NCBI GenBank assembly: GCA_004352715.1
Contig: SCFE01000002.1
Span: 5,784,595-5,848,594, forward strand
Source: Hofstenia miamia
Taxonomy: Eukaryota; Xenacoelomorpha; Acoela
DNA: 64,000 nucleotides
Direction of reading: 5' to 3'
Shown here: positions 1 through 12,138 of the stretch, one piece after another
How positions within the stretch are numbered: the stretch's first letter is position 1
How the letters are laid out: each line of letters begins with the position of its first letter
Position numbers and translations under genes: made by a program
The notes under the pieces: generated by a model
What the model was told of the DNA's origin: nothing
The model's input: the letters and a program-made list of their open reading frames with translations, nothing else
The model's database searches: none

Positions 1-3000
1 TATGAGGTTTCTGTGATTATACAGCTTCTATCGATTGTTGGGCATTGTATGAGTGTTTTGATGAAGTACATAAAATTATTAATGTTTGTAAAACTATGGA
101 ATTCTCTTGTGATAAATTAGTTGAACTCTATGTATCTCCTCTTCCCCATACAATTAGTATTTTATACATATCATTAATTGTTTGAATTCTAAAGATGGAA
201 TTAAATATTCTAAGTATAGATATTATAACGAACATTTTTGGTAACAAAGATGTAATTATCTTTTCAATTTTGGCAGAAATAATGGATTATATTATAGAAT
301 TGGTTGAATGATTGCAATAATTGTATTACTTCTGCCTTAGACAAATGATTTTCTTATAATTTTTCGAAGTAACCAAGAATTTTTCATCTTATTTTCGATC
401 AGATTTACTATGCACCGGAACAATGGCGGATTCAGACTTCAAATTCCAAAAAACACATTGAGGGCGTTTATTAAATTGAATTATTTTTGCGCGGTCTGTA
501 TTACTAATTCTCAACAATATTTCAAAAATTGTGTTTTTGCAACATGTCTGTAATGTGTAAATATTTGATTTTTGAAAGGATAGTACATGTATTTAAAAAA
601 ATTGGACTTGAACGCTCCTCCTAACTAAAGTTGCAGGAACACACCCCTGCATCGGAATAATAATTACATATTTATTAGGAGTGGATTTTCAACCCAATGA
701 TTTTAGAAATTAATGTCTAAAATGTGAAATAGTTGCAATCACAAGAATTAGTTAAAAGTTTAGTAGAATTAAATTTTAATTTTTTTGCTGGACAGTATAG
801 TGCAATCTAATTTTCAATGCCTTGATATTGACCTTCAGTGTCAAATGGGTCACGCTCACACAATTGGCAATTATATGGCCATGGCAGCAGATTGTAAATT
901 CGGTTTTTTAAATTCACTGAATTAATATTTCTAACGATTTGCTTTTTAATTTTCTTATCCTACAACTGATCCTTAGGTCGAATTTTATCGAACCGCTTGC
1001 CATTCTGATATTGACATATTTTACATAAAATTTTTAAAAAGTTAAAAGTTGTTATAGCTCAATTGAAAGATAATAACATAATTCTTGCATTGCAAAGACA
1101 CTTGCCTAAATATTTTATTTATATTAATTAATTTTGATTGGTAGTAAAAATTACAACTATTTGTAGAGTTGTCATGAGTGAATGTAATCGGGTCACAATT
1201 CATGACCCAGAAGGCTGTTATGGACATAGTTCAAAAATTTCTGCTAAGCTTTTTGTCAATCAAAATTAATATAATTACATATTTAAACAAGTAATGCAGT
1301 TTATGTCACTGTGATGTTCTGATGTGCAATTTCATCTGCACGCAATTCTCGATACACTAAATGTAAAACGGGAAGTTAATATCTTTAATTACAATTTTGT
1401 CCTGATCTCATGACTCGATTTTTTTGTATGTTTACTCAGAAGCTTAAACCAGTGACCCGGAGCTTACTGAACTTTGAGCTGTCTGCATCATGGACAAGTT
1501 TGCATTTCGATTTCAAAAACATGATATTGCATTGTGTCATTAAAAATAATGTAGATTTAAAATAGCTATTGTATTGTATACACACCGATTTCAAATACAT
1601 TTTTGCTTATTTGCTGCTTTCCATTTAATATATTAATTCGACTTAGTTTTGATAATACTGCTGTAAAAATTCTAGTCCGAGTAACATAGTCATAAGTTCG
1701 AGCACAACTGAAAGTAAATTGTTTAAGATTAAGTTCACCTTAAGCCCTTGCATCGCAGAAATTTTTTGAAATTTGTATATTTTTTGAATAAATTCTAAAC
1801 GTTCTACTAACTCAGAAACTAACCACATCCGAAATCTGAAATCACCATGATAGAAAATTTTTTGTAGGTGTGGCTCTGCGCGGCTGTCCACGAACTCTGA
1901 CTTTGTGCACCGCGCCCCTTTAGAAGGTCTGGGTGACTTTTCTAAGGAAAAAAATTAACTAAGGTTAGTTGTTGACTCCGTGGACATTAGACCTCTTTAT
2001 TCTCTAAACATTACATGTAGGCATTGGGAAAACTTGAATGTTTTCTAAAAAAATCGGAATTTTCATAGAAAAGTAGTAAACCCTACATAACCCACGCTTT
2101 TTTTACAGTTTGTGATGGTTTCCATTAAAAAATTTTAAGCGCTCATAACTCGGTAAATAATAACAATATCTAAAATCTAAAAATGCCATTTGATGAAGAG
2201 CTTTTCTTTTTTTTCATATTTGATTAGCTTCCGGCGCGAATGTTTTTGCAAAGATTTTCCATTGACTACCTCAAACACATGAATAATTTTTATCACAAAT
2301 TTTCACCCTGACAAAAAGTAAAAATACCCATAGGTGTGTCAAAATCCAAGTTTCCCAAAATTTCTAATACTGGTTCATAGGAAATTGTTTGAAAATGTGG
2401 ACAAAACGTTTGGTATCTTTCAAATCACATTGAGAAATTTTGGGTTAGTATTGTAACATACTCACTCTATGGTTTAATTTATGATGGTCTAGCATAATTC
2501 CTATTGATATTTTTTAGCGGAAAATTTAGTATAATTTATCAAGGTGGTTGTACATCTACACTTCTCTGGATAATACAGTTTTGCAATAGTGCTGTGCGGT
2601 TAAGCCTTTACCAGTCCGCTTATCCGGGATCTATCTGTTATGATAGTTTCTTAAAAGTACCCGCAACATCTTGTATATTTCGAATTAAGTTACTTAATGT
2701 AGATCAAAGTCCTCAAATTTCAGAAAAAAATGTATCAAACAAATGTATTAACAAACTTCAAAAATTGATGAAAATATAATTAATTTTGTTCAATAAAATT
2801 TCAAAATTGCAAAAGAAATGTTCCCGACTTTAGCCAAGTTGTAATGCGTAACCGTAAATTTTATACGCGAGTAACCGCGAGTAGTGACGTAGCTTGGAAA
2901 ATTGGGAATTAGGAACCACCTGATATAAATCTTGCACAAATTATTTATCAACATTAATTTCATACTTGTTAAGCTTCATTGTATGAATGTTACATTAAAA

Positions 3001-5273
3001 TTGAGAAACTAGAAATTTCGGGAAATATCTAATTTTCAGGGAATTTGTGAGATTGTTATTTCACTTACCAAACTTCATGAAAACTCTAAAATATCTAGAC
3101 ATTTCACGTATTTCCTAACCGTAGCATCACTATGTTACTGTAACATACAGTGTTGGCCTTGAACATTCGGACACACAACTTGACAAATTATTCTTGTAAA
3201 AATTCAAATAACAAATTTTCATTTAATTCCATTATCAATTTCTTTCTCGAGAATTCAAATTTTATGTTAATTTTTATCAGAAATTTAGTTTCCATTTTAT
3301 CCCCTATGGATAATGACTACCTTCTAAAATTAACTCTCAATGAATATACATGGTACATAAAATGTATCAATAAAAATTAATTTAGCATGAAAAATATAGT
3401 ATATGAGAAAGTATTATGTATGAATGTAAGCAGAAGGTTATATATATTGGCATTGATGAAATATTTTATATTGCTTGGCTCATATAATGTTGTGGAGGTC
3501 CAAAATAAGTTGCCACTATTCGGCGGGTAAATCCGTATCCGCACATTATTACTTCGCAATGATTGGCTAATGTCGATTCTTGTTAATATATTCATTGATA
3601 TTAATCGGTTTATGCTATGAACTAAAACAAAAGCTTACAAAGAACACCAGGGTCATAAAATTTTGTGAAAATCTTGGAGTCATTTTAATTTATTTGTCTA
3701 AATTCCTTTTGAAGTAATCTGCATGAGTCTTATGTGGGAAAGATATCATTGATTACGTATTTACAAAAAGGTGAACGCTCATTTCATTTTGTAAATAGAT
3801 TTTAAACTTACTTATTTTATGTTTTGTTGGATGGGTAGCACTAATAAAGCAACTCAGACGACTGATTTCAGAATATCACTACTAATTTTTGCCAATTTTG
3901 GTTAAATATAGAATTTATGTCATGGGACCGATGGGACTATGAAATCACAAATACAATGAGACTGAAATCAGTGTTGGGAAAAATCCGATTTAAATTTAAA
4001 AAATCGAATTTTTGTTTTAAATTGGAATTTTTTTTATTTAAATCAGATTTTTTTATTTAAATCGGATTTTTTTATCTAAATTTCAATTTTACCCGGACAA
4101 TTTTCCAAGGTAGTAAATATTAGAAATCCTTTTGATATCTACTATTTTTGAAATACAATAATTTAATACATTTTAAATAAACTGGAGATAAAAAATATGC
4201 AAAACAACATTTCAGAGCTTGCCAATTAAAACAGTCTGAGATTTACTATAGTGAATGCCATTTTTAGTCCTAGTACCAATTTGAAAAGCTTACTAAATGA
4301 TTCCGTAGAACTTTCAATCATGACAGACAATTGCTCGCTGACCTCCCTGGCCGTTTGGGAAATTATTCCGTCGCCAGATGATGCTAAAATTTACTATTAT
4401 ATGCCTTTGGCGAGTTGCAACACGATTAACCATGCTTAGCACAGATGAATTAATTTGTCTAACATTAGACACATCTCGCACATTTGAAAACATCGGTTTT
4501 AGATGGAATCTTATATTAATGGACTCATTATTTATATTAGTGCATGCGAGATTCATGCATTTTGCCATGCAGTCGTAAGCACAAGCACTGAAATGAAAAA
4601 ACGAATTAAATAATAGACAACTAAATGCCAAATTAGAATTTCTTGAAATTACGTTTTTTATAATTGCTACACCTACAATCTTTATGATTTATCAAATGGA
4701 AACGATTTTTTTTCATGTATGTAAATTTCTTATATAGCCTTGAGAATATTCAAAGTCAAACTATTAAATCACAATTATCCTCATCGTAGTTTGGTCTTTA
4801 TTACCTAAATTATCGTTGTTGCATTATTGTCTGGTTGACCTTGTTCAGTGTTAACTAAACCCCAAGTACATTTTATTACTGAAATGATCATGATGGTCCA
4901 ACTGAAAATGGAAAATTGGTTTAAACCAGTCCATTCGCAGCTTTACAGTTATAGCAACAATGTTTGCGAAGTGAGTTCGGCACTCAGGATGATGATAGCA
5001 AAACTCTTCTCTTATTTAATTCAATGGATTTGTGCGAGCTTTGCACTTTTAGGGGACTTCATGCACAATCCAAACATAAAGAAGCGGGATTGGGGCACAT
5101 TTATTTTACAGAATGAACCCAATACTGCCTCAGGCAAGCAGAATGTACAAACTTTTTGATGAGTGGGATTTCTGTGACGACTTAAAGAATACATCATCTT
5201 CTGACAGCTGATAGTTATGGCGTGACTTAAGATTTGCATAATTATAACGAAAAATCATTCTTAGGTTTCTTAC
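1..5273. other. No gene identified
   Basis: This AT-rich sequence has only short open frames, none with recognisable family motifs or convincing splice structure. The downstream end of the coiled-coil gene may lie here or further left, but I could not place an exon. Positions about 3960-4110 carry a separate repeat, listed on its own. Confidence 0.6.
3970..4095. repeat. AATCGGATTTAAAT-type low-complexity repeat
   Basis: Several close variants of an AAATCGGATTTTTTTATTTAAA motif occur in a row. Such tracts are commonly seen in the non-coding parts of hAT-like DNA transposons. No transposase frame could be assigned beside it, so the class is a guess. Confidence 0.45.
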
Positions 5274-5345
5274 CATGTCCTGCTTATCTTTATTCTTGTT
5301 TTTCTTCCGTCCCCATGTGAAGAACCACTTCTTTTCAGAACCTTC
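5274..5345 (-). CDS. Exon E24, leftmost exon seen
   Basis: This exon is 72 nt (24 codons), phase 0 to phase 0, with acceptor TTTTTAG and donor GTAAGA. It encodes an aromatic/basic motif (EKKWFFTWGRKKNKNKDK) resembling the FLFPTFFRDK end of E21. No downstream exon or stop is assigned to its left, so this isoform runs off the model. Confidence 0.65.
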
Positions 5346-5550
5346 CTAAAAAGATTTCCACTTTATCATGACAATCCCTCAAATTAGTAAACCTTATTTT
5401 TGTGAATTGAGCATAATGATTACAGTACAATCATTCAAATTTTAGGTCATAACATTAGCTATTTCAACACTTTATTTCAATATTTAGACTATAATCCTAT
5501 CAAAATATTTAAATTCTGGAAATTCAACTCAAAGACTATAATGAACTTAC

Positions 5551-5738
5551 AATGTCTGACTCAAAATCTGATAGAGAGCGATCAGCTGAACGGGATCTCG
5601 ATCTTAAGAACTTGGATCTAATTTTTCCCACTTTGGATTTCTTAAGATTTTCTGTAGATTCGGTATCCTGGTTTGATGAGAGATCATTCAATAACTCACC
5701 AGAAGAATAAGCTCGTTTTTTGATATCATCCTCATCAT
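5551..5738 (-). CDS. Exon E23, RS-like basic segment
   Basis: This exon is 188 nt with acceptor TTTTTAG and donor GTAAGT. An acidic start (DEDDIKKRAYSSGE) is followed by a dense Arg/Ser tract (KFLRSRSRSADRSLSDFESD). It opens with the same two bases after a near-identical acceptor as E22. It ends in phase 0. Confidence 0.75.
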
Positions 5739-6639
5739 CTAAAAACATAGTTTTTAAAATTTCGCAAAAATATTGTTATTAAAATACATGTATTAATAAA
5801 TAAATTTCTATTTTATATAATAGAATAAATTCAATATTTTGTTTGGTTTTTGTTTATGTATTTGTTACAAAGAAGCAACCAGTGATGAGTCCAAGATTTT
5901 TCTCTCCGAGACAATAGAACAATTTTTAAAAATAACACTAATGACTGAGTCACAGGTTAAGGAAATATTTCAAATATATTAATTTACTATTTCAGATATC
6001 AATATGTTCATAAGTTAGCTCAGGGGAGAGTGCTCAAAAAGATAAAACCATAACACATTATGATACTGCAGTGACACAAACGCGTTTTCTTAATCATCCA
6101 TATTAATTTTTTATTGATCACCGTTTTTACTTAAAATTCAGTTTGTATACAATTATATTTATACATTCAATCTAATGAATGTTTTGTTCTATGCACAATC
6201 TTCATTGATTACGTATTGATTTCTATGGAGATGAGTTCGCATGTTTTTGTTCAATTTTCACTAAAAATACATCTAGTTTAAAAGTAAAAACTAAATATGC
6301 ACTTTTACATTATATTTCCAAGCTTACAATTTTCAAATCATCGTTCATTTGAAAGCTTTGAAATTTAGTAATAATGTTGAGATGAATAATTTTTATAAGG
6401 CATAAGCAGTACACATAAATCATATTGTCCAACCTATTGCAAATGTTTGTTTGTAATTAGTTGAAAGTGACAAACTTTCTCTGTTGTTACCTTAAATAAT
6501 TTACGGATCCATTACACATCGATATTATTGAGATTTTTTCGTTCATTGTGGTATATGTTCTGTACTTTTACAGAAGTTTTTTTCACAAGTATTACAGCTC
6601 ATCATTATTTTTATATTAATTTCTTGCTATAATTCATAC

Positions 6640-6816
6640 TTCTATCCTCTTCTCGCAGTTCCAAGACAGACTGAGGCATGGATAAAAGTTCGGCGGATTT
6701 CATAGTTTTAGAGAGTGGAAGATCGTCCTGCAAACTACATGACTTCTTCTTGTTCAGTCGTGATTCATTGAGTTCATTTAACTGATATGGACTTTCACTA
6801 GACTTATACCCATTAT
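6640..6816 (-). CDS. Exon E22, possible cassette exon
   Basis: This exon is 177 nt, split phase identical at both ends, so including or skipping it keeps the frame. The acceptor is TTTTTAG and the donor GTATGA. It is Ser/Leu-rich (NKKKSCSLQDDLPLSKTMKS). Confidence 0.65.
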
Positions 6817-6926
6817 CTAAAAACATAAATATACAGTATAATAAATCAACAAGAAAATTACTCGTTCCTTAGAGATTTAAGCTTTTTGCATGTAAATGTT
6901 TAAAAAGCAAAAACTGCGCTATGTTG

Positions 6927-6929
<3 letters not shown>

Positions 6930-6984
<55 letters not shown>
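6930..6984. repeat. (TA)n microsatellite
   Basis: This is a pure TA dinucleotide run of about 50 bp with one interruption, in the intron between E21 and E22. Confidence 0.95.
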
Positions 6985-7327
6985 AGATAATCTAAACACT
7001 TTTTTATAGCCGTGTTGCAAATATAGTGCGAGATATTATACGCAATATCCATCTAGTATATGTCATATTTTTATACAATATAAATTGCGAAAAAATATCC
7101 CGTATAAATTATGCACACTTTTGGTGAAATCTTCTATAATTCATACCATTGTGTGTATATAAGTTTATCATTACTTTGTTTACATATACAGTTTATAAAT
7201 TACATTTAATTAAGTATATATAACAATCTACACTATGAATTACAAGTCGTTATTCGGATAATGAAAATTATAAGATTCTATGAAAATAGGAATAATAATA
7301 ATAACATATCACACTTAATCATCCTAC

Positions 7328-7439
7328 CTTTGTCCCTGAAAAAAGTTGGAAACAAAAACTTCTTTCGAGGTTTTCGCTCAACTGTTTGTGTTTCATAATC
7401 TGAAAAGTGTTTTGCTTCTGGTTCGTATTTCTTTTTTTC
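7328..7439 (-). CDS. Exon E21, basic C-terminal region
   Basis: This exon is 112 nt with acceptor TTTAG and donor GTAGGA, ending one base into a codon. It encodes a Lys-rich start and an aromatic/basic motif (KPRKKFLFPTFFRDK). The spare G can be completed by the AT that opens either E22 or E23, so E22 is skippable. Confidence 0.7.
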
Positions 7440-7484
7440 CTAAATTTCAATATTATGAAAATTATAATTTAATAATGCACGTAC

Positions 7485-7565
7485 CTTAAGTGTTTTACTA
7501 CCTCCTTTAAGATATCGAGAAATTATCGATTTGTTTTTGGTTGAGGATTTTTCATCTGCTGTTAC
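7485..7565 (-). CDS. Exon E20, basic C-terminal region
   Basis: This exon is 81 nt (27 codons), phase 0 to phase 0, with acceptor GTTTAG and donor GTACGT. It is a Lys/Ser-rich segment (EKSSTKNKSIISRYLKGGSK). Confidence 0.68.
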
Positions 7566-7825
7566 CTAAACAATACACGGAACATACATTTATGGTAGCA
7601 GTGAAGTTTATCTTAGTCCAGCACCACTACCACTTCACATTATCAATTTTTCTATGTAATATTAGCCTTAACTATAACTATAATTTTGTGAACATTTATA
7701 AATGAAATTTCATAATTATTATGCTCACAAGTGCACACATATATATAAACTCAAAAATCCTTCACATGGGTCAGTTTCGAAAAAATTTGTTGGGCTTGAC
7801 AGCAATGGTTAATGCAAAAAATTTG

Positions 7826-7950
7826 ATATATATATATGTATATATATATATATTTGCGCATGTTAATATACACATATTATATATATATATATATATAAAT
7901 GCGTATGTTCATATGTACATATTATATATGTATATACAGTATATACATAC
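7826..7950. repeat. Compound TA/TATG microsatellite
   Basis: Interrupted TA and TATG/TACA runs lie in the intron between E19 and E20. Confidence 0.85.
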
Positions 7951-8657
7951 ATATAAAATGCTGTATAAGAAGGTTTTAAACTTTATACGCTCAATCATTG
8001 GTATTGTTATTAACTCCAAACTAATACAGGAATTCACTTAACGCTCCAAAACTATTCCAAATTTGAGGAGAAAAATTTTGGATAATATTGTGTTGTGAAA
8101 TATAGTGGTGAAAAAGAAATAACAAGAAGTTTATATGATTAAAAAAATTATGCAAAATAGTTACGTTTACATAAGGGAATAAATGAATTGGATAGACAGN
8201 ATATATATATATATATATAATTTTCTGCAAATTATTTTTTTTGTACTATCAACATGTTCATCTAATTTATGATCTAAGTTTGTCATAGACAATCAAAAAT
8301 TGGAAATCAATTCATAACTCATACCAATAAACTGCAAAAACCAAATGAAGTTTTTACTAAACTTGAATTAAGTAAGATTAAAAATCAACATAATTATTTT
8401 ATGCCTGCATTGAAAAATTCAATATTTTACCGTTAAATGCAAAAAATATGTAAAGCATGAAAACATATCTTCATTCTTTCTTAGCACCATTTTTAACAAT
8501 TTTTTAAATTTTTTTAGAAAAAAATACAAATTAAAAAAATTATGTGTATTTATTAATACATGTTGTTTTACGATTTACCACATGTTAGCTCGTTTTTGTC
8601 TATATATCGAACATTTCCGATTTGATAACAGTGCATTAAGTATCCAAAATTAAATAC

Positions 8658-8790
8658 CGTTGGCTTCTCCGATTCAATATTTACAATAACAGGCGTTGCA
8701 TCAGGTGATGTGTCTAAGGACTTTGTCTTGATTAGTCTTTTACTGTTCATTCTTGAAAGTAGGCAGCCACCAGTAGAAAGATTGCTACTG
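8658..8790 (-). CDS. Exon E19, start of the long basic C-terminus
   Basis: This exon is 133 nt with acceptor TTTTAG and donor GTATTT. Its first C completes a Thr codon with E18. It encodes a Ser/Thr-rich, non-coiled-coil segment (RMNSKRLIKTKSLDTSPDAT). It ends in phase 0 and joins E20. Confidence 0.65.
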
Positions 8791-9563
8791 CTAAAATTAA
8801 GATTTTGAGAAACCTTATACATTTTATAAATTTATAAATGTCCATATTTAATATTATGAATTGGGTTAAGAAGAATGTAGACTGTGGGTTTTCAGGACGG
8901 TAGCCAGAAAAAATCTCATTTACCAATTCCCTGTATAACATACGGTCCAATGTTAAAGAATGTATCAAATTTTGATTCTTAGATGTTCTGCTGCAGTGAA
9001 CAATATCATTTCAATCAGCAGTGCTGTGAAATCCAATAGAGTAACAGAAAGAAATGTTTATTTTACGTACAAAGCGTTTATTTACATTAAGGTATAATGC
9101 AAAATATAAAATTATAGTACACTCTATGTTAGTAATGAGATTAAAACATACAATATCGATTATAAAATTATTTTTTAGTACTTAATGTAATCCTCTTATG
9201 AGCCGGTTCCTGACTCATGCACTGCCTTACCTAAATTTCGATTAACTATCGAAGAATTTCCCCTAGTTTGCGGTGTAGTATTTTTCGATTGTTTTTCTAA
9301 TACAAAAAAGATCTAGCAATCATTGGGGAACAGACAGACATACATGTGTATATCGTGATCATTAGCTGCATAGAAATTGTTGAAATTTAGTTATTAAAGT
9401 TTGACTTTAAGATTAAGATGCAACTTCATGCTAGGAAAAACAAGTATTTGACTCTCTCGATATTGTATTGCACAACCTAAATGTACTCAAATAATTTTAC
9501 GTTGGCATCAAACAATTCTACATATATTTAATCAATTTTGATTAAAAAAAGTATTTCATATGG

Positions 9564-9564
<1 letters not shown>

Positions 9565-9615
<51 letters not shown>

Positions 9616-9618
9616 ATT
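9565..9618. repeat. (TA)n(TG)n microsatellite
   Basis: A TA run of about 40 bp passes into a short TG run. Confidence 0.9.
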
Positions 9619-9797
9619 TTACAGAAAAAAATGAAACAAATAGTTGAAAATATAACTTTTGTACAATTTCATATACCTACTTTTATATATTGCCAATTGG
9701 TTGTATTTGAGTAATTGGGAGGCTTGAGGAAAAGCTTGAAATTCCATAAAGATTAAGAAATGCGTAGATTCTGTGTAGTGCTGCCAATGTGTATTCT

Positions 9798-9963
9798 TTA
9801 GTTATTTTGTAGTTCCCCATGATTTGTCTCTTCCGATTGAGACTCTTCACGTTCAATTATAAAATCAATTTGATCAGATACCACATTCTCAAGCGAAATT
9901 ATCACTCTTGTCAATAGGGGAGTCGAATATTTTCTGTCACCGCAAGTCTTACTTATTTGGTGA
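9798..9963 (-). CDS. Alternative terminal exon (short C-terminus)
   Basis: This CDS portion is 166 nt after an ACTCAAG acceptor. The opening T completes a Thr codon with E18 and the frame stays open for 54 residues to a TAA (DFIIEREESQSEETNHGELQ near the end). Taken with E1-E18 it gives a 1,094-residue product. The acceptor lacks a good pyrimidine tract, so this remains a candidate rather than a certain exon. Confidence 0.5.
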
Positions 9964-10459
9964 CTTGAGTATATTAAATTGATTGGAAGGGAAAGGGTTG
10001 AATGAATCTGAACTAGGACTAACTGATTTTCTATATAGAAAATATCTACTTGCATATTTCTTATTATTTAGTGCTGTTTAAAAACTTAAAAATAATAGAA
10101 GTACTTTAGCTAATATTATCACCAAATAGAATAGATGGAACATACAAGATTATTAAGATGGACCTTATTAAAAATTTCTAATTGTTGCCATTTGGCAGCA
10201 CTATGCAGTTTGGAGGTAATACAAAAAACATTTTTAATAATATTAACACGCAATTGAAGTCGTTATTTTACCAGCCTCAATTTAAAATTGTTCCAATTGA
10301 TTACTTTTAATATTAAATAATAGGTCACAATGTATTTTAGTAATATTTTATCACAGTTTAGAAGAAAATGGGGTCCGTTCATCTTTATGTTATCTTTGTA
10401 AAGCTGGGGATAGCTTATTGAAACTGTATTTTAATAGAATATAGAGTGTTGTTCATAGT

Positions 10460-10814
10460 TCGAGAATTCGTTGTAAACTGGAATAAAATTCGTTAAAATT
10501 CGCGAATTTTTCATTATAAAATAAAATTCGCTAAAATTTGTGAAACATTCGTGATATTACCAAAACGAGAATATAGTACCTACATGAATATAAATGATTA
10601 ATCTTTGAGAGGGAGCTCAAACCATCAAAGGAAATCCAGACAGGTGTAAACAAATTCTACTTGCATATTATACATTCACATTAGAATTTGTATAATATTT
10701 TTACACTTAATAAAAAAACTGAATGAATTTTTGACGAGTTTATTTTTGAAATTCGTTAAAATTCGCGAATTTTTAACCCGGATAAAATTTGTAAAGTACG
10801 TATTCTCGAATGTG
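10460..10814. mobile_element. Possible small non-autonomous DNA element (MITE-like)
   Basis: The left end reads TTCGAGAATTCG and the right end, reversed, reads TTCGAGAATACG. Inside both ends lies an AAAATTCGCGAATTTT palindromic motif (about 10495-10515 and 10755-10775). This makes a 350-bp structure with inverted ends and no coding capacity. A clear target-site duplication was not found. Confidence 0.4.
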
Positions 10815-12138
10815 TTTTTTCTGATGGTGATGAACTAAAAATTAACTCTGACTATTGGAGTTTAAAAGCAGTTTCAAATTTCTTTAGAGATTAATAAACA
10901 TTCTGACACCTTTCAATATTGTACATTATGATAAATAACCAACTACTAAACCCATAGATTGTGCTTAACGCATCGAAAATCTATGTGCATTCTATTTTCG
11001 TCTGTATTTGATATTCTGGGAATATTCTCTTTCTTCTAATAACATTCTTGTTTTGTGGGATAGAATGCATTAAATCTTAAAGAAATTTCATAATTTTCAC
11101 TACAGCTTCCCTTTAATAATATCGGTCATTTTCTTTGGCTCTATCTACTTTCTGTAGAAATTCTTTAGCATTTTGTGGGCCCATTTTTGTGTTCTTTGCA
11201 CGAATTGATTTCTACTGTAAGCATTTGTTAATTGATCATATTGATGAGTCTAAGATTTTGCGATGACCTGGAACTATCAATGTTTGCTCTATTGATTACA
11301 ACATTTCCCCAACTATTAAAAGAATGCAAAAATGAGTGATGAAAGTATTATGTCTAACCCGATATATTTGAACGATGCCTCTGTTCCAGGTTTACTGTCA
11401 GTGTTAGACGTTCATTAGTTTTTCTGCTTAATGGGAAATGGTACCAGCATTGCAATGGTAGCCTACAAGGAATATTCCCATGTAATTTAGACTAAATTTT
11501 TTAAGTTTGTTTATTTGTCCTATAAAGATTATTCTATACATTTATAATTGTTGTATTTATGACTTATACAGATGTATTTTAATGATTCTAAAAATGTTTT
11601 CAATGATTCAGTGGATATATATGTTGAGGAATTTTCGAAAAAAATGAAAGATCAACGTTGACTCTTCCTATTGTATTTAATGAATATTGTTGGTTTAAAC
11701 TGCAGTAGCCTGACTGTGAAAAATAACAATGCGTATTTAAATATTTGATGAAATTTACATGTACCAGATTGACAGGTGTACTGGTATGTAAAATATTTTT
11801 GACGTGAATGAATAAAAATATCATTAGAAATGTAATTCACACAATGGCCTCCTTTGAAATGAGGTGTACTGTGAGATATACGGCCGTGTATTTCAGCGGG
11901 TGCTAACATCGCGATTTCATTGGAATAGCGATTTTCTCAAGATCAAAACTGAGTGCATTAGGATTGTATGAAATACTAATGATTTATTAAGAACCATTTT
12001 TTTTCATTATACAGTAATTGAAATTCGGTGATAAAGAATTTAAAAAAAATGAAATTTTCATAAAAAATAGTTAATATTTCTCAATACTAATGTCGCACCA
12101 ATATTCTTTAGCACAAATTCTCACCATTACATTGGAGC

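Noticed and set aside
4314-5239. Overlapping frames on both strands between 4.3 and 5.2 kb
   Set aside because: No motif, no consistent splice phases with E24; possibly decayed element sequence but not supportable.
7721-8041. Plus-strand frame of 106 codons
   Set aside because: Most of it is TA/TG repeat translation.
8747-8968. Minus-strand frame of 73 codons containing DRMLYRELVNEIFSGYRPE
   Set aside because: Looks protein-like, but I found no donor that joins it to a neighbour and it overlaps the E19 exon in another frame.
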